From Bilabrum cf. latius (Eukaryota; Bigyra: Bicosoecida; Bigyra; Bicosoecida), in NCBI GenBank assembly GCA_965178125.1, contig OZ237741.1:682001-746000 (forward strand): a stretch of 64,000 nucleotides of DNA, written 5' to 3'. Made by a program: the position numbers and the translations under genes. Position 1 is the first letter of the stretch. Each line of letters starts with the position of its first letter. Positions 1-12,646 of this stretch are shown piece by piece. Below the pieces are notes generated by a model, which worked only from the letters and a program-made list of their open reading frames with translations, was not told where the DNA came from and did not search any database.

Positions 1-3000
1 GGTCAGCTGCGACAGTTCCCGCGTTGTGCGACGATATTGGCCTTTTCCGAGTTGCCTGGATGCTACCATGGGGTGGCTCCGGTTGTACTCTCCGGTGATC
101 GGATCGAGTACGGCATGATCCGATCCGTGGTCGCACCATCTCGCGACCGTCGGCAGCTCCATGAGATAAACCGCCCCAAAGGGCGCGCCGGCTTCCTCCT
201 GTTTGTACATTGGATTATCGTTGATGAACGCGGGGGCACCGGCGAGCAGCAGCGGGGTGGGCGACAGGGTTGCGTTCGTGAAGGGTGAGGCAGCCAGCGC
301 AACGCCCTATCCAAATCGACCGGGTTCCCGCAGGTGCTCCGGAGCCGATATGAACCTCACACTACCGGGCACCACCAGCGGATGGTCAGCAGCATCCTGC
401 GAGCTGGCATCGAGCCGATCCAGCACGGAGTCAGGCAGTTTCCCAGTCCCGGCATTGCCTGACATCCCCAGCGTGAAGAGAAGAATACCGCCTCGATCCT
501 GTCTGTCGGGCGCAGTGCCTACATGCCTGTCAGAAGACATGCCATCGTCGAACGGGACTTCATAAGCACCCACTCCAAGCGCCACCTCTAGGAGTCCGTC
601 GCCGTCCAGGTCCGCCGCAGAGACAGATGTGAACTCACCACCTCTCTGGTAGGGCAGGATCGAGTTGGGCCACATGCCACTGGCACGGCTCATTTGCTGG
701 CCCAGCAGTACAACCCTATCGATAAACTAGGTAGCGGTGAAGGACAGGATAGCGAGCATGCGTGATGATGTCACATCGCCTGACGCCACCCATGGTACTG
801 TTTGACCCCCAAAATTGGTGGAAGCAACCAACACGTCTGCCATCCCATCGCGATCGACGTCGCCAAGTGTTGCCAACGTGCTACCCAGCCCACTAAAACT
901 GGCTAGCTTCTAGCCTTCACTGCTTCGGCTAAATCCAGTCACTAATGAAGAAGAGCTGTGGTATCCTAACCTTGTTGTGATGGGCTGGCGGCTAGCAGAA
1001 ATCGTGAGCGAGAAGATGCCACCCTTTGACTTGTAGTCAGCTGCACCGGCCAAGAATCCCTCAGCGCAGCCATCCCCATCAAAGTCCACGTTGGCCACGG
1101 ATACTCCAAATCTTCCGCCATTCCAGACACCCTAATTCAGCTTCACTTCATTCGCTAAAGGAACACCTTGGTTAATGGAGTTTGACATCGTGAACAGTGC
1201 AAACGTGCTAAAGTCCGGGGTCCCTGCGATAGGGTATGTTGCACGGCCGTCGGCATGCTGCTAAATCGCACCTCGGGCCACAGCAAACCGGTAAAACCCG
1301 CCCCTCCTACCGTACTAGTCTGGCTGTCCGATCGTGAAGATCACCTTGTCTGCTGGCAGATTTGCAGCGCCACGTGCATTCGTAGAGCACCCCATTGTCA
1401 CCGAAACCGAAGACCCCCATGCTGCGCCGATGTCATCAGCGACACCGTAGCCATCATCTCCAGCTTCCGCTGGTAACCCTGCTGCTAGCATCCTCCTGGG
1501 CCTGTAGGCCGCGTATCCAAGCCCGCCCCCGTACCCGTAAACATCTTGCCTTAGACGCACGCCGGAATCTCTCTGCTCAAACCCTGCCGTGCCCTCCATG
1601 CGATTCCTCCAATCGAGGAAAAAGACATACACAACCCCGTCTTGCTCCTTAAACGTGCTTTGTACGTACCTTTTTTCCCTGGGTTGACCTACAATTGCAT
1701 CCATCTGCCCATCTCCGTCTACATCGAACCAGAAAGCTGATGAACCCAGCCCAAAGCCATCTGGGTCACTGGAGCTCGGCACGTCTTTAGCCTGCCCAAA
1801 CTCACCTGTGGATAGCCAGGCGTTGTCCTTCTCCCGTGGATCACCCGCCTGTCCAGCCCCTCTCCCAAAGGCTCCCAGCAGCCGCGCAGGGAACGCCTAC
1901 GACGGACCGACCCACGCGCAGCCCCTGCACTCGACTGACACCCAGTCGCCGCCGTCCCCGGGAGACGCGCTGCCGCTCGTCGTGGGATACGAGACGCGGG
2001 CGGAAAGCAGGCCGCTCGGGAGAGCAGGCGTCGACACGCTGAGCGGAACTTCAGAGGGGGTCGTCACTCCTGAGGAACAGTCCACCTCCGGGTCTGTTCC
2101 GCACTGGGAGGCGGCACGCACCGCGTCCTAAAGCCGCAACGCCTATGTGGCCGCGCGCCACCGCCTCCTCCCGAACCTGTCCTGGTCTATGTCCTCTCGC
2201 ACGTCGGCAATGCGTCCCGATCCAGACGTAAAGAGGGTTTCCGGCTTGCAGTCGGGACCCTCGCAGAGAGTGAAGGCCCACCCGGCTGCCTCCGCACTCA
2301 CCCAGGGCTGCACCACAGCGCCATGCAGCATGCTGGCATTGCTGCCCGCAGTGCCGCTGCCTGTCCCAGCAGCGGGGAAGCAAGCACCAGAGAGGGCGTA
2401 CGCATCGCTCGCGTCTTTCCTTTCCCCGTCTGTCCCCACGAGCAACTGACCCGAGTGCGCCGCAATCATGGCGGTGGGCACCACGCACAGCTCCACCACG
2501 GGGGGCACGCTCAGCCTGGGCCTGTCCCTGCGATCCGGGACCCGGAGCTGCAGAGCCAGCTGCTCGTGAGTGACCTGAATCCTCGCGCGAAGTGTCTGAG
2601 GAGACACGCAGCATGCTGGCGGCTCGCCGGGCCGGACGGAGTGCCACGAAGACACTGAGGCATCGGACTCCCATTGCCCGCCAAAGGCGACCCCGTCTCG
2701 TTGCGGCACAGGGTCGAACCAACCCGGTTCCCGCCGCAACACCCCCACCGGCACCAGGGACCCTATTGCCTGCCTGTGCACGCCAATGGGAGTATCCAGT
2801 GCCTCGGGCGAGCCATAAGTCGGTAGTGTTGCGTTGGCTCCCGCCATGGACGGCACCGTGGACCGCAGGAAGACTGCCCTCTGCAGGGCAGCCGTTGCGT
2901 TCGAGGCCGGGTCGAGCGAAGCGGCGGCCACGTACTGCGATGCTGCCCAGCCGAAGACCTGCATGCGATGCTCTAACGCTGTTCCCTGGCCGCCACCCTG

Positions 3001-4713
3001 CCCTGGGGTGGCTATGGACCCGTGCATTGTCTCGAGAACCGCGACTTCGATGGAGCCCCACTCCCCGCTGGATGGCGAGCACGGCCTGCCCACTGCGAGA
3101 CGGACGCCGGCTGCGTAGTTGGGCAGTGGCGGGAGCGGCTGCATGTAGTGGCCAAAAGAGGCTGAGCAGCCAGCTGGGACTGACCCGATCCCACCCACCC
3201 ACATGGCGTGCTTTACGAAGGCCCCACCAACGGGCCGCCCCCCTTTGTCGGTGCCTCGTACCCCCATCAGAAGCACAAAGAGTCCTGCCTGCGTCCTGGA
3301 CGCCGTGATGAGGTCGCGGATGCCGTCCCCGTCCACATCCCCAGAGACAACAGACACGCCCAGACCGGCACTCTCCGGAATAGCAGCCCCTCCAAGGGTG
3401 CCGGTCAGCGGATCTGGCTGCAGTACCGCCACCGCCTCGACCGAAGGTTCCTCAGCCTTCGCTACCCATAGAAGGAAAAGGGAACCGCGATTCCCGGCGC
3501 ACCCGGGACACCCCATCGCCATCACAGATGCCTCACGGAGCAGTTCCACCGGAATCCCGTCGATCGGGGCACCCCCAATCACGGTGCCGTCAGTTTCAAT
3601 GCCGCGCACGGGCGTTGAAACGCTGGCCCATCCGTCCGACAGCCAGGCCAACCCACCATCAAGGTCGGAAATCCCTACCCCAGGCTCGAGTCCCACCCTT
3701 AGAATGACCTTGGATCGCGCAGCTGCCTGCGCCGGCCTCCACACCCTGTGGAAGATCAGTTCCGCGGGCGCTCCGCCCCCCCTTGCCCCCATGTAACTGG
3801 CCACAATCACGTCCGGACTGCCGTCCAGCGACACATCGCCCGCACTGGCAGCAGCCAGGTGGATCCCCTCCAGCTCGCCGCTGCCCGGACCCCCTCTTGA
3901 AAGGCGGTGAATTCCCGTGGCAGGTCCTAGATTCGCTGTGCCAGCCCCCGTCCCCACGCCCGCTCTCGCCGTCAGCAGGCCCCTTCCCATCTCCAGCAGA
4001 ACCCCCTGGTGGCCCTCTCCCGTGAATAGAAGTAGATCATCTGTGGACCCGGGCGTTGCGCCGCCGCCTGCAGAACCTAAATCTCCCGGCGAGGCGAGGG
4101 TCACACGAGGTAGGCTGGCGATGCCAGACATGGTCCCCTAGTTCTCCAGATGGTTGAGAAACAAGTAGTCCTGGGGATTTCTGAGCATGTCTGCGATGGG
4201 ATGGTTGTGCTTCTACCACACGAATGTGTCTGCGTCCCTGGCGCCAGACTACGAGGGCTAGACGCAGTCTCCGATGTATCCTTCCGCCCGCATCCAGGGC
4301 CGGACGGCGCGGCTCGAGTGGAAGTACTGACGCTACTGGTCGCTACTACTAGGAAATTTTAAGGCTTCGTCTAGCGCAGATGGCCTGCTCACGCGGACCA
4401 TGGCAAGGCAAGCGCTGTTTGGGTTCGAAAGCCGCACCGGGTCCGCCACCGCAAGCACGAAGTCGTCAGGCCCGATCCCTCGGCTCCTTTCCTTCCCATA
4501 ACCGCCTACTCCTTCCCAAGGTGGTCTCATTACGACAAATGTGCCGGGCCAATTCGCAAATGCCTCCGAAGTATCACCTAGTAGCTCGCGTCCATCTAGA
4601 GCATACAACCGCGTATAGTTGATTGCGAGAGCTAGGCTCTTGTGGGGAGCTATACCCACAAATAGGAGCCCAAACATGATACTTATGCCCATCGTGGGGA
4701 AAATAGCACGCAT
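1..4713 (-). CDS. Secreted FG-GAP / integrin-alpha-like beta-propeller protein (3' end outside window)
   Basis: One minus-strand frame stays open from 4713 to the left edge (1,571 codons) if TAG is sense; no TGA or TAA interrupts it. It starts with a signal peptide (Met-Arg-Ala-Ile at 4713, then a hydrophobic core MGISIMFGLLFVGIA ending near ALA), so it is probably secreted or a surface type-I protein. Calcium-binding FG-GAP/VCBS loops recur: DVDGDGIRD near 3317-3349, DVDGDGQMD near 1698-1724, DFDGDG near 1062-1088, DVDRDGMAD near 834-860 and DLDGDGLLE near 590-618, each followed by the usual hydrophobic strand. These are the repeats of integrin-alpha-type propellers, used in adhesion or ligand binding. 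TAG codons lie inside the repeats, for example in NQGVWNGGRFG at about 1132. Any transmembrane anchor would lie past the left edge. The frame is also open upstream to 5154, but that part is low-complexity and the signal peptide favours 4713. Confidence 0.75.
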
Positions 4714-5137
4714 CTGACGAGCTTGATCGCCTTTTCGCGTTTCGGCGGAGAGAAAACAGACGTGCCGACGTTGACGAGCAGGCGTCCACGGCTTCTGCAT
4801 CGAATCAAAGCAAGAAAGCGCGAACACGTTGGTGCATTCAAGTACAACTCGTGGTGATAAATCGCTGAAGTGTGGCGTCAAATCGCCTGGCTCGCCAGAT
4901 ACTACCTTCCCCAACATGCATGCTGCATGCCCCGGAGCGCCTCGCAGCCTTCTCATCACACCACGTGGTGCACCTCGGATCGCAACCGCACCACGGATCG
5001 CAACTTCACCAGCAACGTGGGCCAGGGTCTGAGACCGCAACGCACAGAGGACCGGTTTCCGAGGAAGATCCCATCCGACCAGCCCGCGAACCAACCGATT
5101 TGGTTCGGGTACACCGTTCCTCGATCGCCCCCCTACT
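4714..5137. other. Spacer upstream of the FG-GAP gene
   Basis: This spacer lies between two minus-strand genes. The minus frame of the FG-GAP gene stays open through it, but the translation has no recognisable domain. A short imperfect duplication (ggatcgcaac, about 4977-5003) is present. It probably holds the 5' UTR and promoter of the FG-GAP gene. Confidence 0.35.
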
Positions 5138-6233
5138 TCAGCTGGGTGGAACAAGCAATAACCAGAAAAAGGGGGGGTCTCCCACAGGTGGCACCACTTG
5201 GGTAGGTGCAGCCCCTGGAACTAATGGGCCGACACCGGTAAGGCCAGTATTAGCCGACTGACTGCCTTGCAGCCGCCGCGCGATTTGGGCAGCGCTGAGG
5301 CCGATGTTGCTGCTGCTGCTGCTGCTAAGCGGTAGGGGACCGGCCATGCCGTCCAGGAGTTCCGCCACATTCGCCGCATCCTGCTCTGAGATGACGCTGG
5401 CAGCAACGAGGTTTCGATACGCTCTCCACAGAGCATCACCTCCTGCCTCGATGATGTTGGATCGTTGGGAGGGTGTGTAGTAAGCGTCGACTCGCCGTCG
5501 AGACCGGAATCCCTTACGTCCCAGAGCTGCGGGCCGATCTGTGCAGCTTTGTCCTAGACCTCGCCCTTCTTAAGTAGCAGCCGTAGTGCCAGGTTGCGCA
5601 GTCCACGACGACGCAAGAATGCCACTCCTGCCACGATGTCGTTGGTGATGCCTTTCGCTGCGGTAATCGATGCAGCTTGCGCCTCGTCAGAGCTTTTCAT
5701 CAGCAGTGCCAAGGCCGAAGAGTCAGAGGCCAGGCTGCTTTCCGGTCCCCCCTTCCTCTTCCTCCCGGCAACCCGCTCTCGGCCTGCGGCCTTGCTTTCG
5801 GACTGCTGCCCAGATGACCCGGAGCCGGCCTTGGAGCCGGAGCTGGGGCTTCGGCTGGAAGAGGGACTGGATCCAGGACTCGCTGCAGACGCACTCTTAT
5901 CCTCTCTGTGCTTCTGCTGCTCTCCGGCATTCTGGACAAGCTTCGCTACTAGCTACATCTGTGGCACGAACGCCTCCGACCCGATGTCGGTCACGGCCTG
6001 GCTCAGCATGCTTCACCTCCCTTGCTGCATATGCGCGGTCATCGTTCTTGCGACCGAAGAGCCAACTTGACCGCTGGTCTGGATGTAGAGGGTGGAGATG
6101 GCGTCCTTGCTTCCAGCGGCCGCTAGCCTGATGCGTCGCGGTTCATCAGCTGTTGGTGCACGGCTACCAACTCCTCCATCACGGCTGCCGTCCTGGCGTT
6201 CCCCTCCGGTGGTTTTAGGCATTGAAGACCCAT
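5138..6233 (-). CDS. Unrecognised multi-exon protein with Ser-rich linker
   Basis: I do not recognise the family. The last exon (5446 to 5138) ends in TGA and reads ALWRAYRNLVAASVISEQD followed by a six-serine run. A 71-nt intron (5447-5517, donor GTAAGG, branch-like TTACTAC, acceptor GAG) restores the frame to an upstream exon (5518 to about 6127). That exon has a Ser/Pro/Lys-rich linker and a helical segment, VAFLRRRGLRNLALRLLLKK. A further exon in another frame begins at ATG 6233 (MGLQCLKPPEGNARTAAVM); the joint between them, around 6105-6172, is not resolved. TAG codons occur in helical, glutamine-compatible contexts (MQQGR-TAG-SMLSQ, VPQM-TAG-LVAKL). The alternative of wholly non-coding sequence is unlikely given the consistent frames. 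Confidence 0.5.
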
Positions 6234-6330
6234 CAGCAAGTCACGTACACTGGTAAGCTCAAGTTGGACGACTGTCAGTGCGGGCTCTGCGCAGAGGTGT
6301 GATGGCAGCAGAGATAAAAGTGACCTGCAG

Positions 6331-6624
6331 AGTCAAGCTCATAAGTGTGCACTCGTCATCACGGGGGAGGAGTGCGGCCGCACGGGAGACCTTGCTCTCG
6401 TGGACATGGACAGCGGGGCGTACCTGTGGAGCAGAGACACGTCCTACGTGCGGCCCACGGCGAGGGCGATGTAGCTTTATAACTACGCCCTGACCCTGTT
6501 CAAGCAGGCTACGCTCTCATCTATCTGGGGGTCGATGCCGGATAGCGGATCACCCCATAGGGAAGATGTGGAGGGCAAGTTCTGGAATGCGTTCCGTTAT
6601 CTGGACGAGTCCCAAGAAATGTGA
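6331..6624 (+). CDS. Terminal exon of an unrecognised gene (5' part not found)
   Basis: A plus-strand segment reads sensibly from after a CCTGCAG acceptor at 6324-6330 to a TGA at 6622-6624. It contains CALVITGEECGRTGDLALVD, then a tyrosine/arginine stretch, one in-frame TAG at Met-TAG-Leu-Tyr-Asn-Tyr, and EGKFWNAFRYLDESQEM before the stop. The frame is open back to 6226 but has no ATG, so an upstream exon is expected. No family was recognised. It lies head-to-head with the minus-strand gene at 5138-6233, so the two may share a promoter region. Confidence 0.4.
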
Positions 6625-7286
6625 AGGGAGCCTCTGTTTGGCGGTCGTGAAAGCACAGGGGGCGTGCGATACCAACGGTGCCAATCCGGCAACTTGACGG
6701 AACCCGCTCTCGCCTTCTCGGCAGATGCATGCGCAATGCTCCCGCACCGACCGGCGCGAATTGAAATGATTGCAAGAGTCGTCACCACAGCTTTTCTTGG
6801 GTTCTCAGGCTAGAGACATGTGTGCTCGACTGTGGTCAGGCACCACGTGCGGCTTGACCGCACACTAGCTTTACCCAGAATCCCATTCACTTGACAGTTA
6901 TGGTCGTTATTTTTGCCCGAACCGGGTCGCACTGGCAGCGGCACTGCCGTCGCATTGCCGGACCCCGTTGACGGTCGGGACCCCGACTTCCAGAGAGCCC
7001 CGGCAGAAGCCAGCGTCGCGTGCCCGCACAGATCGCACACAAATTGGTCGCACAGAAATACAGAAATACAGAAATACATTGTTGGGTAAAGATTCCACAA
7101 GCACCCAGATGCACCGTTGCCCCCGAAGGAGTTCGAGTGATCACCTGAATCCAGAGGAGTCCTCAAACAAGGACTACAAGACCCCCGACCCTTTCAGGCC
7201 AAAGGCCCCCCAATCTCAGCCTACACCGCCGAGTCCCCTTTATTCGCCATCAATGTGGTCCCCCACAAGCCCTCAGCCTGATGCCT
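6625..7286. other. Intergenic, no gene seen
   Basis: No frame here looks coding on either strand even with TAG as sense. The only structure noticed is the short tandem repeat at 7052-7075. Confidence 0.4.
7052..7075 (+). repeat. Three tandem copies of an 8-bp unit (acagaaat)
   Basis: The unit acagaaat occurs three times head to tail without mismatch. It is a minor microsatellite in intergenic DNA. Confidence 0.8.
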
Positions 7287-8495
7287 TCACAGGGAGAAAG
7301 CATACAGGTGCGGAGCATGTGCCCGGCACAAAGCGCGGTCCAGTCCCACATCAGGGTCCCCTGCCGGGACCCACCATTTCCTCCTCCATGACCGTCTCTG
7401 CGTCTCACGATCCTTCAGAGAGGCTAGCATGCACGCGCTCATGCCTTTGGCCCATTGCCTCTCTATGTCCCTTAGCAAGCCGTGGGGCTTAAACATCCGT
7501 CGCTGTAGCCGAGCGTTCGCATTGGTTGCCGCTATCAGCTCTTGCGTGGCCGTGGCGGCAAGAGCAGCCGCCGCATCGCCTCGCATCCACTGCCTGCACG
7601 TCAGCTACTCCTGCTAGCGCAGCTGGTTCCTGATCACCTGCACCACTCGGTTGGCCAGCTCCTTGACAGCTGTCCGTTCCGATGACCGTGCAATCGTACG
7701 CTCTATCCGAGTGAGTGCGTCTTCGACGATTGGCTTGGCCCTGCTGGTGCGCTCCAGCTTCTCGTCCCAAGGGTCCTGAGCGAGAGCTGTCTTCGCCCAT
7801 GCTTTCCGGAGAGAGGCAGGGGACCTCCCTCTATTCTGATCCGCATCATCGGGTTGCCACGGTCTCGTTCCGGCATGATGGTCATGCTCGGCCCGCTCCA
7901 TCTGCTCTACCGCGGTGCCCATCACTTGAAGGTTGGGCGTGCCCTGTTGCGGGTATTGTCCAGCTCGGATGCGCAGAATTCGTCTTCCTTGGTGGCCGTA
8001 TTCCTGCACCACCGCTGCTGTTGGCATGGCTCCTGGTCCGAAGGCATACCGTCCCTTCGTTGCGTACCGGTTAAGCATGACCACTCCGAGCGCAGCTCTC
8101 TCCCGGTCCCAATCCGACAGTGCCGGATCGTGCGAGCATCCCAGGCTCAGGCTTGTGAACGATCGGTCAGCAGCTCCGGATTTGGATTTCCTCCACTTTG
8201 TGACTTTTTTTGCAGTCTCCTGGCATCCCAGCCAGTCCTTCGCGTCATCGATCCGGTGGGTCCACCCTGCCATCTTGATCCTGAATCCCAGTGCCAGCGC
8301 GGCCCCGAGTGGGCCTGTCTGTACTGGTGGTCCCTGCAGGAATCGGCCCTGGTGGATGAACCTGGCCGCAACATCAAGGCCCTTCTTCGAGGGACACTCG
8401 ATCAGGTCCAGCAGGCCCATAGCAACACGCCCTGCTGCCGATGCCGTCAGCAGCTCAGTGTCCATCGCAAGGTTTGGCACGTATCGGCCGCCCAT
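7287..8495 (-). CDS. Unrecognised ~400-residue protein
   Basis: A minus-strand frame runs from ATG 8495 (MGGRYVPNLAMDTELLTASA) to TGA at 7287-7289. It is broken only by TAG codons near 7614 and 7608, where the protein reads NQLR-TAG-QE-TAG-LTCRQW inside a predicted helix, an obvious Gln-rich context. The N-terminal half resembles a compact globular domain (AAGRVAMGLLDLIECPSKK, FRIKMAGWTHRIDDAKDWLG). The C-terminal half is charged and helical, possibly coiled coil. I cannot name the family. The frame is open a little upstream of 8495 to a possible TATCAG acceptor, so an additional 5' exon is possible. It is divergent from SMC6, sharing about 130 bp of promoter DNA. Confidence 0.5.
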
Positions 8496-8622
8496 GGTGA
8501 AGGGCACAATCTGACCGATGGTAGTGTGCTGTTTCTGATATTACAACGCAATTCAAATACAAATACACCAACACAAACCTCGCTGTACACACAGTAGGCC
8601 AAGAGCCAACGTAAATAGGTCC

Positions 8623-11600
8623 ATGGATACATTGGAAGAGCGCAAGGCTCGGAGGGGCGGTGCGGCAGCCGAAAGACCGGAGAAGCGAAGGCGAGTACAA
8701 AGTGGAGCAATTGCCAGCGAGCAAGACGAGTCAAAGTCACCGGCAGACGAATCAACTGAATTGGAGTTGACACCATAGGGCAAACGTGCTCCTGATCCCC
8801 GATCTGCTCTCTCTTCTGCCGGGTAGACCTCCGGGGGAGCTTCTAGTTCAAATCGGACTGGTCTGCCTCGCACAAGCAGCAAGGCATCCAAAGCATCGCT
8901 GCAAGAAGATGCCGAGGACGAAGATGAGGAGGATGATTACGATGACGATGACGAGGACGAGGATAGTGATGATGCGGACGGTTTTGGGGACGCCGCGGGG
9001 CCACAAGCAGACGTGGCTGGGAGCAACACCGAAGCATAGGCTACTCTGCTGCACAGAATGAAGTTTCCGGACCCTGGCACGATCAAGTCTATCACGTTGC
9101 AGAATTTTATGTGTCATTCGAACCTGCAGGTTGACTTCAAGCCGAACGTCAACTGTATCGTTGGCAAGAACGGAAGCGGGAAGAGCTCAATTTGCGCCGG
9201 GATTATGATGGCGTTCGATTCCCGCGTTGCAGCAACGGGGCGTGGAAGCAACATGGGATCTATTGTCAAGCATGGTTGCACAGAGGGGAGAGTTGTGCTG
9301 GTCATCCACAACGCAGCTCACCGAGGGGCGTACGCGACACGTGAGATGCAACACAAGGTGCTCAGTTCGCAACCCTGTCCCCTACGAAGCCCACGCCCCG
9401 TGCACGGTTGCATTTCAACACATTCATGTACTTGTAAGCTAGCCCTTGCCTTCGTCCCTCTGCTTCGTTCCGTTTGTCGCAGCGTAGCAGCCGTATCGCC
9501 CCGACTTTTTCGGTGACCGCATCGTCCTGACACGTCGGCTGCGGCGGTCGGCCACGGGCGGCACCTCGCAGTTCACAGTGTCCGGCTCCAAGCATGGGGC
9601 CATCGTCAAGGGCAAGGAGGCGAGAGAGGAGATAGCCCAGCTGCGGCAGCACTTCTAGGTAGACCCCGAGAACCCCATGATGGTGCTCACCCAGGAGGAG
9701 GCCAAGAAGTTCGCCACGGCCGACGGCAAGAAGAGGTACGACCTGTTCCTCAAGGCGACTTCGCTCGAGTCTGCCCAGGCCAATATGGTGGCCACTGCGG
9801 AGAAGATCGACCGCCTTTCCGAGGACAAGAAGAAGCTGCAGGGCGAGGTGGACAAGGCCAAGGCTGCCTACACCAAGGCGGAGAAGAAGTGGAACCGCTT
9901 CAAGGGCATGCAGGAGGTTGACGCGAACATCAAGGAGGCCAAGTTTGACGTGGCATTTGCGGAGCTGGACGAGAAGGAGGAGCAGATCGAGGGCATGCAC
10001 CAGGAGCTGACCGCCTTGAAGGAAAAGGCTGGCAAGGAGGAGCGCAGCATCGACAAGCGGATCGAGCGAGAGAAAGAACTGGTGGCGGAAATCGCCGAAC
10101 TCGAGGCGGAGATGGACCAGGTGGCAGCCAAGCAGGAGGAGCGGAGCAAAGAAATCGAGGACTTGCTGGTCGAGCGCGACTCCGTGAAGAAGCCGATGGA
10201 GGCGTGCAGCACGAGAGCGGAGCGATACAAGGCGAAGCAAGAGAAAGGCGAGGATCGGCTGCGCAAGACAAGGGCAGAGATCGCTCAGCTGAGGTCCAAG
10301 ATGGGCAGGACGGACTTCTAGGAGCAGCTGGAGGAGCTGCGCAAGCAGAGCGACAGGTAGAGGGCCAAGATGGACGAGCTCGAGGGGGAGATCAAGGAGG
10401 CGCACGAGGCAGTGCAGAAAGCGAAGCGATCGCAGTCCTAGCTGACAGCAGATGTGTCAAGTGCCAAGCAGCAGTGCCGCGAGAGCGAAGAGGGCATCGA
10501 CGGCGCCAAGCGCATGATGGCGGCTATGAAGCGTGCCAGCACCTCCAGCTTTGAGAAGCGTGTCGCTGCCCTTGACAACAGAGGGGAGGTGCTGGATGTA
10601 TACAAGCGGGTGGTTAACGCAGTCAAGGCAGAGAAGAAGCCCATGCCCGTGGGCCCCATCGGCGCATTTATCAAGCTCAAGGACCAGAGGATCACAGCAG
10701 CAGTCGTCTCTGTGCTGGATGACACGATCAACGAGTTCAGGTCCAACACAACGGCTCTCAACGCGACGCTACGGCGAGCTGCACCCCGAGTCAGCCTGGC
10801 CGTATCGCGACGCTTCCTAAACCCGGAGTAGGTCAAGAAGAGGTACGAGAGCACCCGCGTGAAGCCCAAGGGCCGAGACACCATCCGCACTCTGCACGAC
10901 TACTTGACCTTTGAAGGCGAGGACGAGCAGGAGGTGTGCGTGGCGGAGCAGACTGTGCTTGGCCGAAACACGCACAAGATCTTGGTGGCTATGGATCCAG
11001 AGCAGGGCAGGGACCTCATGGACCGGTATCCCGATGCGCTCGGGGCGGTGCTGCCGGATGGTTCCAGGATCCAGAAGCGAGGAAAGTCGGTGTCGTTCAT
11101 GGCACTCAGCAAGAATGTGCGCGCTCGCTTCGGCGGGTCTGCCAAGGAGGACGAGGGCAAGCTTGTCGAGTCGCTCGCCAAGCTGGAAGAAGAGTTGGCC
11201 GCGGCCCAGTCAGAGCTGCAGGTGGCCCAGGCACAGATGGACCGCCGCACGGAACACCTGCGGCGCAACGAGCGGAAGCTCAAGGATCTCAAAGCACAGT
11301 TTGCGGCGGCCAAGCGAGCCCTGGACAAGACCAAGAGAGCCGAGAAGGCGGTCCGGGAGCAGGAGAAGCAGGAAGGGGACGAGGAGCTGGGCCAGCGCGT
11401 GGAGATGCTGGAGGAGGAGGCGGAGCGAATCGAGTCAATCGTCGCCAAGTGCAAGGAGAGCGTGGAGGGGCAGGGAGAGAAGTACGCCAAGCTTAAGGAG
11501 GACCTCAAGCCCATCCTTGAGAAGATCAAGCACCTGAAAGCGATGCAGTCCGGAGATAAAGGCGTTCGCCGCATCACTGAATCGCTGGAGGGTAAGCAGG

Positions 11601-12646
11601 ACGAGCTGACGCAGATTCGGTCGAAGCTGCACTCCAAGCAGATTAAGCTGGACCAGGTCCGCAAGGCGATGGCAGAGCACATGCAGGAGCTCTCTCAGCT
11701 GGAGGCCAGCCACAAGAGCGGCAAGGACGCCCTGGTGGCGCAGGCGGGCCGGGAGTCCTTCAGTGGAGACGCGATGACGGTGCAGGAGGCGCGCGCGAAG
11801 CTCAAGGGGTTCGAGCGGCTGCGCGAGTCGCAAGCCAGGCAGCTGGGGCACGACCCTGAGCTGGTGCGTCAGGCCGAGGCTGACTTTGTCAAGACGCAGC
11901 AGGTCCTGGTCGACACTGAGGCGCGCGTGGCGATGACCCTGCGGATGCTCAAGGGCACCAGGAAGATGAACGCGCAGAGGTTCAGGGGCATGCGGAAGCT
12001 CTTCCTGCAGTCCCAGCAGGAGGCAGGCACCGCGTTCAACCGCCTCATGCAGTCCAAGGGCCACCACGGCAAGGTTCGGTTCGAGCCCACGGAGAAGGGT
12101 AACCCCATGGCAGGGGGCAAGATGGAGCTGCTCGTGACGCCGAACGTGTACCAGATGTCCGAGCACGAGGCCAAGCAAGTCATGCAGACCCAGGCGAGAG
12201 CCGCCGACGGCTTAGACGAGGACGACGACATGGAGGACAGGGGTGCGCACAAGGAAAAGAAGCAGAAAAACATCAAGTCTACCACTAGCTCCCTGTCGGG
12301 CGGCGAGAAGGCCCTCACTTCGCTCGCGTTGCTCCTCGCAATCGGCCAGCAGATCGAGCTTCCATGGAGGGCCATGGACGAGTTCGACGTGTTCATGGAC
12401 GAGCAGACGCGCAAGCTGTCGCTTCAAGCCATCCTGGACACTGCTTCGAGCCTCGGTGGCAACATCAACCGGACTGGGCACCAGTTCATCCTGATCACAC
12501 CATTGGATGTCAGCAGCGCTGACTTCTCGGCGTACCCAGAAGGCTTCGTCAACATATTTCAGCTGAAGGAGCCGAAGAGGACCCAGAGGATTGATACTAT
12601 GATCAGACGATAGGCAGCAGGGGGCGAAGATGATGTTGAGTTGTAA
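8623..12646 (+). CDS. SMC6: SMC6, structural maintenance of chromosomes protein 6
   Basis: Coding segments are 8623-9340 and 9483-12646 (1,293 aa); the 142-nt intron has donor GTGAGA and a pyrimidine-rich CGCAG acceptor. SMC6 pairs with SMC5 in the nuclear SMC5/6 complex for recombination repair and replication-fork stability. Visible parts, in order: an acidic Asp/Glu-rich N-terminus; the SMC6-type opening (ITLQNFMCHSNL) and Walker A GKNGSGKSS near residue 181; the family motif with VLTQEEAKKF; a long coiled coil; a hinge (PVGPIGAFIKLKD); a second coiled coil; signature LSGGEK near 1176; and Walker B with DEFDVFMDE near 1204, diagnostic of SMC6 rather than SMC5. About ten in-frame TAGs occur, including His-Phe-TAG-Val-Asp, where homologues as I recall have Gln. 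The last TAG (12611-12613) is followed by AAGGEDDVEL and TAA. Confidence 0.93.
9341..9482 (+). other. Intron in SMC6
   Basis: The donor is GTGAGA and the acceptor is pyrimidine-rich, ending GTCGCAG. Splicing in phase 1 joins GAYATP to QQPYRPDFFGDRIVL, as expected for SMC6. Confidence 0.85.

Noticed and set aside
2051-3202. Long minus-strand open frame (383 codons) in the FG-GAP region
   Set aside because: It is a shadow of the FG-GAP gene in another frame, with Arg/Ala-rich meaningless composition.
5594-6070. Plus-strand frame of 158 codons
   Set aside because: The minus strand reads as a Ser-rich protein with TAG in Gln-like contexts and connects to a spliced last exon; the plus frame looks like its shadow.
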